From: Psilocybe azurescens
Lineage: Eukaryota > Basidiomycota > Agaricomycetes > Agaricales > Agrocybaceae
Assembly: GCA_023853785.1 (NCBI GenBank)
Contig: JAJIRX010001053.1
Span: forward strand, 1 to 30,760
DNA length: 30,760 bases
Direction of reading: 5' to 3'
Positions within the stretch are counted from its first letter, which is position 1. The number at the start of each line of letters is the position of its first letter. A program made the position numbers and the translations under genes. Under the pieces are notes generated by a model. That model ran no database searches. It was given only the letters and a program-made list of their open reading frames with translations, and was not told the origin of the DNA. Below are positions 21,842-30,189 of the stretch, in pieces.

Positions 21842-22133
21842 GCTAAGCGCCTATTCTTAGCTAATCGACTATTGATTACTCATCCTTTTATTGTTATCTT
21901 TGTAATCTTTCTCGTGAATGCGAGAACGTCAAGGTCTTGCTGACTGATTACAATAGAGTCGATCGACTCATTACTAATAACATCGTGGGGTGGATTAGTG
22001 ATCAATTCATCTTGATTATGAATCGACGAGACCGGATTGCTCCAATCGGTCAATCTGACTAAAAGATTAGTCATGTCAGTGTAATAGCTTACCAATCGTG
22101 TCGAGAATAGACACTAGACTTTATAATTGTCTA
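21842..22133 (-). ncRNA. Structured RNA region of P5 (hairpin chain, subfamily 2)
   Basis: Arms: GCTAAG 21842-21847 / CTTAGC 21856-21861; GAGTC 21956-21960 / GACTC 21965-21969; GACCGGATT 22030-22038 / AATCGGTC 22044-22051 (one bulged base) around GCTCC; GACTAA 22057-22062 / TTAGTC 22067-22072; GTGTC 22098-22102 / GACAC 22110-22114 around GAGAATA; TAGAC 22115-22119 / GTCTA 22129-22133. Stems differ from subfamily 1 but still pair. Present also in P4 and P6. Confidence 0.7.
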
Positions 22134-22207
22134 TCCATGTACTTATGCTATCCGGATAAATCCGGGGCCAAGGTACCGGTCAACGATCCGGACTACTGGG
22201 TTCGAAT

Positions 22208-22294
22208 CTACTAATCCGGCGGTGCATCGTGTTGGGCTGCTTACTAACCTAGGTGTTGGGCAGCTTACTAAACCAGCGGTGCTTCGTTTTCGAA
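22208..22294 (-). repeat. Degenerate internal repeats in element 3' region (P5 example)
   Basis: Three diverged blocks, each beginning CTACTAA or CTTACTAA and ending in GTGTTGGGC or GCTTCGTTTTCG, with spacing of about 24-32 bp. The same blocks occur in P3, P4, P6, P7 and P8. Confidence 0.6.
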
Positions 22295-22490
22295 CGATCC
22301 GTTCGTGAGGAAAGTGCCGGTCCCGAGATACATATCGTACATCCTTCCCTAATAAGGCAATTGTTAGAATTACCTATTTGGGTAAGTTCGGTTTGGGGTT
22401 GATTGGGTTTGGGTTTGGGTTTGGCTATTACGAATCAAGATGTGCTTGTGAGTTGATGTAGGTCACTCTGTAGCATGAAAATTACATACG

Positions 22491-22505
22491 GTTTGGGGTT
22501 TGGGG
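22491..22505 (-). promoter_or_regulatory. Internal telomere-like G tract just after the RT stop (P5 example)
   Basis: GTTTGGGGTTTGGGG on the plus strand, 34 bp beyond the RT stop codon, followed by a small hairpin GCGAC-AAA-GTCGC. The same tract is at 18791-18805 (P3), 26915-26929 (P6), about 28799-28813 (P7) and about 30142-30156 (P8). It equals the G-rich sequence at the copy junctions. A second tract of TTTGGG units lies about 75-100 bp further left. Confidence 0.7.
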
Positions 22506-22538
22506 TAGCGCATCGCGACAAAGTCGCTAGTAATTTTC

Positions 22539-24690
22539 TCATCGATTATTCGCTTTTGAGCTTCTGCCGAATTCTGGATGTTCCCGATCTGGAGATCGTG
22601 AACGTCGGTGTAGTATAATATCTTCACCATCACTTTCAATGGGTATCTGTTCAGTAGCTTTGTCTGAGTCAGATTGATATTCTTCAACGACGTCTTGAAT
22701 CGTAGGAACGACACCACCTTCTTCGGCGATGTTTTCATCCAGTTTACGAAAGACTGTTTTCTTCCATACATTAGCAAGGTCGAATAGATTTGTGTTGCGT
22801 TTCCGGGACACTATCCAACGACTTCCGAGTAGTCCTATCTTCCTCAAGTCCGGAACGTACACTTCGTCTCCGTCAAGTTGAAGCCAGCGCAAACAGCTCC
22901 GGTCTGACATCACTGAGGTCGTGTTCATCCTCATCACTTGGTTTGATAAAGGGTCTGGATGCGGAGGCACTGAAGTCTCCTTTCTCAGCGTGGTCGTACC
23001 ACTCTGACCAGTACTCGGTAACAGCTTTTCCAAGTTCGGCAGCTGAAAACCAATTCCATACGTCGTCAAATCTGGTTTTAAGTACAAGAACACCTTCGTC
23101 GTGCTCTCACGACTCGCGGTGCAAATCGTTTTTCCCAACGTTCTTGTATGTTTTTCTTACACCAGCTTATGACTAGTTTTTCGGGATAGCCAGCGCGTTA
23201 AATAGAGAGCGTTAAGGTCTCTAATTGCCTCTATGTAGATATCCTTTGAACTACATAACACGGCTAACCGGGATAACTCACCGATGTAGACGCCTCTTTT
23301 GACGTCCAACGGATGATGTGATACCCATGGAACTCGTTCTCGATTGTTTCCAGACTTGACATACGGCTTCCATTGAAGTTTTCCAGACTTCTTGAAAAGG
23401 AAGCTGTCGAGAAATTGACATCCAGTCTCTGAAACAGCCCATTCAATCACACATTCATCAAAACGAATTGTCTTTTCGACAAAGTCGAGGGCTGCTTGCG
23501 CTGATTCTGCGTAAACTATACCTAGGCAATCGTCGATGTACCTTCCATAGAAGGCCACGTCGGGATGGTTTAATATCTTTGAACGTTTTTCGAAATGGTA
23601 TCCGTAAAGGTTGGCAAGATCGGGAGAATCCAGCGACCCCCATTGCGAGTCCACTTAATTGTTCAAAGTATTTATCACCATGTTGTGTGATTAATTGCGT
23701 ATTGCCAATCTCGATGGCACTTTTAAAGATGTTTAACTTAATCTTATTATTCTCTAACGAATTAGGATTAAGGTGAGACAATGCGTCGTCCGCATCCGAA
23801 TTGCTTAAAAGCCACTCCTCGTACATTGAACAAATGATTTCTATGCACGATTTAAGCGGTATATTCGGGTAATAGGCGACTACATCTCCAGTGACGAAGT
23901 AAAACTTTCGTCTGGAGTCTATACGCAATTGGCTTAACCTCGTGAAGAGGTCCTTCGTACCGTGAATGATAGAAGGAGCCGCTTTTACAAGCGGTTTAAG
24001 CTCTTTTGATATGAACTTAGCAGCCGGATTAAATACGACCGAATGACACGGTATTATGGGCCTAAATCCAGTAGGCTTCTTGTGGATTTTAGGTATGCCA
24101 TGAAATTGTGGGTAATCAAACGTAGATCCATCCTCCGGTATTTTGGATCGGAAGTAATCTGGTAAGTTAAGTTCGTTAAGCATTAGATGGTCTTCTGCCA
24201 TAGTGGCGAGTTGACGCATTTGTTTTGCTTTTGTTTTCATTATTCGAAGCGCATCTACGAATTCCAACTTTCGCGTAGTTACGTTCATCTTCGAGTAATT
24301 TCAATTCGTTTCGTTTAAGCCAGTCGCGTTCTGACACCGCTAGGCCAAGGTTCTTATCAGTCATCGTAATAACGTAGTTGTTATCCAATAAGAACCGGAG
24401 GATCTTGTCGCGTTTAGGAGAGAAACGCTTGCTTACGCATTTCCTTAAGCGTTTCGTCAGGGATACTTGCGATCGTCTTAGTGACGTACCGACGTCCCAT
24501 CACAAGGCCAAGTTCCATCCATTCGCGGTAACATAGGTGGTGCTGTTTTTTTCTTAGACGCCACACTATAATCTGGGTCAAACGGCTTATTAAGTCCCTC
24601 TTTAAACAAAAATAGATACGCCATCTAATTCTTCGCTGAAAGTCTTTCCATGCACTCATGATTAGATCTTTAGAGGGGGACAAAAAGCAT
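22539..24690 (-). pseudogene. Penelope-like reverse transcriptase (ORF2) of P5
   Basis: RNA-templated DNA synthesis for element replication. Order along the protein: N-terminal SAWKDFQRRIRW and PFDPDYSVASKK; the finger motif MTDKNLGLAVSERDWL; YPQFHGIPKIHKKPTGFRPI; motif A FVTGDVVAYYPNIP (about 23858-23892, catalytic Asp in GDVV); motif B GLAMGVA (about 23640); motif C YIDD (23529-23540); FLDSFLFKKSGKLQWKPY; SHHPLDVKRGVYIGELSRLA; thumb RDLNALYLTR; then a C-terminal domain with SRKRNTNLFDLANVWKKTVF and stop at 22539-22541. No GIY-YIG or other endonuclease motif follows. About six single-base frame changes (for example a G5 run in motif B) break the frame, yet catalytic motifs are all legible. 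The start codon is not determined. Confidence 0.85.
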
Positions 24691-24912
24691 ATATTTCAAT
24701 CCGAGAGATAAATCATTTGCTATTTCTACGGGAACTGATACTCCGTCGCTACAATGTACACTATTACGAAACTGGCCTGCCAATATAAACGATAGCGGGG
24801 TATGTAAGTGTACGAAGGTGACTGCGTGGTCCCAGGAGTAAGTCAGTATTTCGTCAGGTATAGTAGAAGGATAAGCGGGACGTCACGGAGGGTGTGTTCG
24901 GACGTAAGACCG

Positions 24913-26061
24913 CTAAGCTCTTGCCTTTCCTTTTCCTTTGTGATCGACCTTGACGGGAGCCTTCCCTTTCCCTTTCTTCTTGTTGTCGACTTTCGAATTG
25001 GCCTTGGTGGCCGGCTTGGGTTTGTTCGACGGTTTGAAGAATTCGGTTTGGAACCGGATTGCTTGGGAGGAGGGGCCTTGGACGAATTCTGGCCAGACAA
25101 TGTCTGGATAATTACGATAGTAATTAGTATCAAGAATTGCAGGTGAAGGGTAACTAATACTTGCCTTCTTGCCTGCCGGTACAAGGTTCAGCTTCTTGAG
25201 ACGTGCATTCAGGCCCTTATCGATAAGGGACTGAATCGATGGACCTGGTTTGGTCGCATCGGCCATCTCGACGTCAGCTTGCGCTGCAGTATCCTTTTTC
25301 TTCTCAATCTTCTTGGCGAGCGCGGTGGCGCATCTCTACAAGAGTATTGATCTGATTGCAGAAAGGGGCAGTGCGATGCTGAGTGCATCACGTTCTGCCA
25401 CTTTCTGCGGGGATACTTCCCACCGACCTATCTTCTGATGACCCGTAGCATCCTTGACGATGACGGGCATAAGGTAGCCTGAAACGCCCGGTCGTTCCAG
25501 GTGTCTGAAACGACTTTAGCGTGGGCTTCGTAGACGGTGTCGGTGTTACACTTGTCCTCCCAAAACTTGAGCTCGTCTTTCTTGGCCAATCTGGCCGTTT
25601 ACGTTGATCGAAGACTGGAAGGTCTCCGTCGCGGAAGCGAAAGCTTGCCGTGCCGTAGCGACACCAGATGAGCCCGAGTCCGAAAATTCCTTTGTGAATT
25701 GGAATTCCGGCGCCTTGACAGCGAAGGCGATTGGGAATAGACTTTGCAGCAAGGGATTTTTCAAGGCGTTCGAGTGAAGCCTTGACCGTTGCCCTCTTGT
25801 CGCACCACGATGCGAAAGAGAGTAGCGGTTCCCTAAGCGCAATCCTGAAATCGAAATAAACGCAGTCTAAAACGTTATCGATGGAGCGACACTCAGCTAT
25901 CTTCTTCTGGAGGACGATGACGAGCTCTTGGCGAAAAGCGTCGTTCTTGTCGTCGTCGAGTTGTCCGCTGACGGTGTTGGAGACAACGGCCTGGGCGAGT
26001 GCATCCAGGTGGGGGACATGGCACGAAAGCGAAAGCAGTGGAGTTGGATGAGAAGGACATG
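24913..26061 (-). pseudogene. ORF1 of P5, basic-tailed protein of unknown function
   Basis: Lies upstream of the RT and ends at its own TAG (24913-24915), so it is a separate protein or needs recoding. Begins at ATG 26059-26061 (MSFSSNSTAFAF) about 20 bp from the element 5' end. After a frame change comes an acidic/helical part (SGQLDDDKNDAFRQELVIVL, KKIAECRSIDNVLDCVYFD), then EFQFTKEFSDSGSSGVATAR and PVIVKDATGHQKIGRWEV, then a C-terminal domain LIDKGLNARLKKLNLVPAG and a very basic tail (KVDNKKKGKGKAPVKVDHKG). At least four frame changes. The basic tail suggests RNA or DNA binding (inference). No family recognised. Confidence 0.6.
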
Positions 26062-26139
26062 TTGGCGATAGTGCAGTATGGGTTTGGGGAGAGGTGGTGC
26101 TAAAAGCGAAATCTGCAGGTTACACTATGAGTGTAGAGG

Positions 26140-26214
26140 CGATATGTGCTAAATGACTTTGGAGGGATATCCAAAGTAGCCATTTCGTCTTTATAGACTC
26201 ATCAGTAGCTATCG
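26140..26214 (-). ncRNA. Hammerhead ribozyme, P6
   Basis: Identical to the P5 motif through all core and stem positions. Confidence 0.85.
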
Positions 26215-26962
26215 TATGTAAGGAATATTACTAAATGCTCTTAAAATAGGCGCGCGTTTACTAAGCTAAGCGCCTATTCTTAGCGAATCGACTATTGATT
26301 ACTCATCCTTTTATTGTTATCTTTGTAATCTTTCTCGTGAATGCGAGAACGTCAAGGGTCTTGCTGACTGATTACAATAGAGTCGATCGACTCATTACTA
26401 ATAACATCGTGGGGTGGATTAGTGATCAATTCATCTTGATTATGAATCGACGAGACCGGATTGCTCCAATCGGTCAATCTGACTAAAAGATTAGTCATGT
26501 CAGTGTAATAGCTTACCAATCGTGTCGAGAATAGACACTAGACTTTATAATTGTCTATCCATGTACTTATGCTATCCGGATAAATCCGGGGCCAAGGTAC
26601 CGGTCAACGATCCGGACTACTGGGTTCGAATCTACTAATCCGGCGGTGCATCGTGTTGGGCTGCTTACTAACCTAGGTGTTGGGCAGCTTACTAAACCAG
26701 CGGTGCTTCGTTTTCGAACGATCCGTTCGTGAGGAAAGTGCCGGTCCCGAGATACATATCGTACATCCTTCCCTAATAAGGCAATTGTTAGAATTACCTA
26801 TTTGGGTAAGTTCGGTTTGGGGTTGATTGGGTTTGGGTTTGGGTTTGGCTATTACGAATCAAGATGTGCTTGTGAGTTGATGTAGGTCACTCTGTAGCAT
26901 GAAAATTACATACGGTTTGGGGTTTGGGGTAGCGCATCGCGACAAAGTCGCTAGTAATTTTC

Positions 26963-27916
26963 TCATCGATTATTCGCTTTTGAGCTTCTGCCGAATTCTG
27001 GATGTTCCCGATCTGGAGATCGTGAACGTCGGTGTAGTATAATATCTTCACCATCACTTTCAATGGGTATCTGTTCAGTAGCTTTGTCTGAGTCAGATTG
27101 ATATTCTTCAACGACGTCTTGAATCGTAGGAACGACACCACCTTCTTCGGCGATGTTTTCATCCAGTTTACGAAAGACTGTTTTCTTCCATACATTAGCA
27201 AGGTCGAATAGATTTGTGTTGCGTTTCCGGGACACTATCCAACGACTTCCGAGTAGTCCTATCTTCCTCAAGTCCGGAACGTACACTTCGTCTCCGTCAA
27301 GTTGAAGCCAGCGCAAACAGCTCCGGTCTGACATCACTGAGGTCGTGTTCATCCTCATCACTTGGTTTGATAAAGGGTCTGGATGCGGAGGCACTGAAGT
27401 CTCCTTTCTCAGCGTGGTCGTACCACTCTGACCAGTACTCGGTAACAGCTTTTCCAAGTTCGGCAGCTGAAAACCAATTCCATACGTCGTCAAATCTGGT
27501 TTTAAGTACAAGAACACCTTCGTCGTGCTCTCACGACTCGCCGGTGCAAATCGTTTTCCCAACGTTCTTGTATGTTTTTCTTACACCAGCTTATGACTAG
27601 TTTTTCGGGATAGCCAGCGCGTTAAATAGAGAGCGTTAAGGTCTCTAATTGCCTCTATGTAGATATCCTTTGAACTACATAACACGGCTAACCGGGATAA
27701 CTCACCGATGTAGACGCCTCTTTTGACGTCCAACGGATGATGTGATACCCATGGAACTCGTTCTCGATTGTTTCCAGACTTGACATACGGCTTCCATTGA
27801 AGTTTTCCAGACTTCTTGAAAAGGAAGCTGTCGAGAAATTGACATCCAGTCTCTGAAACAGCCCATTCAATCACACATTCATCAAAACGAATTGTCTTTT
27901 CGACAAAGTCGAGGGC
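26963..27916 (-). pseudogene. RT gene fragment of P6
   Basis: C-terminal part equivalent to P5 22539-23492: VIEWAVSETGCQFLDS, the SHHPLDVKRGVYIGELSRLA segment, the thumb and the C-terminal domain with stop at 26963-26965. The protein is essentially identical to P5 except around one compensating indel pair near 27541-27558. Truncated before YIDD. Confidence 0.8.
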
Positions 27917-27982
27917 TTGGGGTTTGGGGTGAGGGGGCGCAATTTAATGCAAAAGGCTGTGTGTTACACTATGAGTGTGGGG

Positions 27983-28060
27983 CGTACAGGCTAAATAGCT
28001 TTGGAGGGTTATCCAAAGTAGCCATTTCGTCTTTATAGACTCATCAGTAGCTATCGTACG
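27983..28060 (-). ncRNA. Hammerhead ribozyme, P7
   Basis: Same as the P2 motif: outer stem I CGUAC/GUACG, stem III with CUAU. Confidence 0.85.
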
Positions 28061-28846
28061 TAAGGAATATTACTATATGCTCCTAAAATAAGCGCGTGTT
28101 TACTAAGCTAAGCGCCTATTCTTAGCGAATCGACTATCGATTTCTAATCCTTTTATTGTTACCTTTGTAATTTTTCCATCCTAAAATGGAATCGTCAGAG
28201 GTCTTACTGACTAACTACAATAGAGCTGATCACGCTCATTACAAATAACATCGTGGATGGATCAGTAATCGAGTCACTTTGATTATGAATCGGTGGACTA
28301 GAGTTGCTCCGATCTAGTGTTCTGACTAAAACGTTAGTCATATCCGAGTAATAGCTTACCAACCAGGTCGAGAATAGACCATAGACTTCTGCAATAATAG
28401 CAGTCTATTCATATCGCTAACGCTATCCAGTAATCCGAAGAGAACCAGGCCCGGGCCGACCTACTTTGTACAAGGCCGAGTTACTGGGTTCGAACCTACT
28501 AATCCGGGCGGTGCTTCGTGTTCGGCGACGCTTACTAACCGTAGTGTTGGGCGTTACTTACTAAACCTGCGGTGCTTCGTTTTTGGTAAGATCCGTTGGC
28601 TCGATCGAGACGTTTCGACAATTCGACCGTCGATGCGAATAGCGGTATCCTTCCCTAATGAGGTAATTGTTAGTATTACCTGTTTGGGTAAGTTCGGTTT
28701 GGGTTTGGGTTGGGTTGGGTTTGGGTTTGGCTATTACGAATCAAAGTGTGCTTGTGAGTTGATGTGAGTCACTCTGTAGCATTTAATAATTACATACGGT
28801 TTGGGGTTTGGGGTAGCGTATCGCGACAAAGTCGCTAGTAATTATT

Positions 28847-29271
28847 TCATCGATTATTCGCTTTGGAGCTTCTGCCGAATTCTGGATGTTCCCGGTCTTC
28901 CGACCGTGAACGTCGATGTAGTATTATCTCGTTGTCGCTGTCGTCAGCGGCAATTTTCTGTTCAATAGCTTTTACTGAATCAGAGTGATGATCTTCATCA
29001 ACGTCTTGAATCAAAGGAACGACACCACCTTCTTCGGCGATGTTTTCATCCAGTTTACGAAAAACTGTTTTCTTCCATACATTTGCAAGGTCGAAGAGAT
29101 TTGTGTTACGTTTTCGGGACACAATCCAACGACTTCGAGTAGTCCTATCTTCCGAAGGTCTGGTACGTACATATCTTCTCCGTCAACCGGGATCACTGCG
29201 AACAGGTCCGGTTTAACATCATCGAGTCCATGCACCTCATCGTCACTAGGTTTGATAAAGGGTCTGGATGC
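28847..29271 (-). pseudogene. RT C-terminal fragment of P7
   Basis: Encodes the end of the C-terminal domain (VPDLRKIGLL, SRKRNTNLFDLANVWKKTVF, SRSEDREHPEFGRSSKANNR, stop). It matches P3 almost residue for residue, with one base missing near 29134. Confidence 0.8.
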
Positions 29272-29332
29272 TTTTGGGGTGAGGGGGGCGCAAATTAATG
29301 CAAAAAGCTGTGTGTTACACTATGAGTGTGGG

Positions 29333-29410
29333 CGTACAGGCTAAATGACTTTGGAGGGGGATCCAAAGTAGCCATTTCGTCTTTATAGACTCATCAGTAG
29401 CTATCGTACG
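29333..29410 (-). ncRNA. Hammerhead ribozyme, P8
   Basis: Stem III UCAU as in P3, with outer stem I CGUAC/GUACG. Intact core. Confidence 0.85.
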
Positions 29411-30189
29411 TAAGGAATATTACTATATGCTCCTAAAATAAGCGCTGTTTACTAAGCTAAGCGCCCTATTCTTAGCGAATCGACTATCGATTCCTAATCG
29501 TTTTGTATTACCTTTGTAATCTTTCTCGTCCTAAAACGGGAACGTCAGAGGTCTTACTGACTAATTACAATAGAGCTGATCAAGCTCGTTTCCAATAATA
29601 TCGTGGATGATTAGTTATCGAGTCACTTTGATTATGAATCGGTGGACTAGAGTTGCTCCGATCTAGTGTTTCTGACTAAACGTTAGTCATGTCCGAGTAA
29701 TAGCTTACCAACAAGGTCGAGAATAGACCATAGACTTCTGCAATAATAGCAGTCTATTCATACTACTAACGCTGCCCCAGAATAAATTCCGGGCCCGGGC
29801 CGACCTACTTTGTACAAGGCCGAGTTACTGGGTTCGAACCTACTAATCCGGCGGTGCTTCGTGTTCGGCGACGCTTACTAACCGTAGTGTTGGGCGTTAC
29901 TTACTAAACCGGCGGTGCTTCGTTTTCGGTAAGATCCGTTGGCTCGATCGAGACGTTTCGACAATTCGACCGTCGATGCGAATAGCGGTATCCTTCCCTA
30001 ATAGGGTAACTGTTAGTATTACCTGTTTGGGTAAGTTCGGTTTGGGTTTGGGTTGGGTTGGGTTTGGGTTTGGCTATTACGAATCAAAGTGTGCTTGTGA
30101 GTTGATGTTAGTCACTCTATAGCATTTAATAATTACATACGGTTTGGGGTTTGGGGTAGCGTATCGCGACAAAGTCGCTAGTAATTATT

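Larger units (their letters stand above)
21663..26079 (-). mobile_element. P5: ~4.4-kb near-full-length copy, subfamily 2
   Basis: The longest copy: 3' region (21663-22538), RT ORF2 (22539 to about 24690) and a separate upstream ORF1 (24913-26061). Its 5' end at about 26079 lies only ~20 bp before the ORF1 ATG, so it may be complete or nearly so. Its left end joins directly to the 18-bp minisatellite inside a repeat unit through a single TTGGGG. Confidence 0.85.
26080..27916 (-). mobile_element. P6: 1.84-kb copy nearly identical to P5
   Basis: Corresponds to P5 from its 3' end to position 23492, with only a few single-base differences noticed (such as GAGGCG for GGGGCG before the ribozyme and one indel pair near the CGACTCGC segment). 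It is cut at GTCGAGGGC, followed by TTGGGGTTTGGGG of P7. Confidence 0.85.
27917..29271 (-). mobile_element. P7: 1.36-kb copy, subfamily 1
   Basis: 3' region with ribozyme and hairpins, plus the last ~140 codons of the RT C-terminal domain (28847 onwards). It is cut at GGTCTGGATGC, after which TTTTGGGG opens P8. Confidence 0.85.

Noticed and set aside
22790..23176. Plus-strand 128-codon frame, repeated at 27214-27600
   Set aside because: Antisense to the RT C-terminal domain; the repeat is explained by the P5/P6 duplication.
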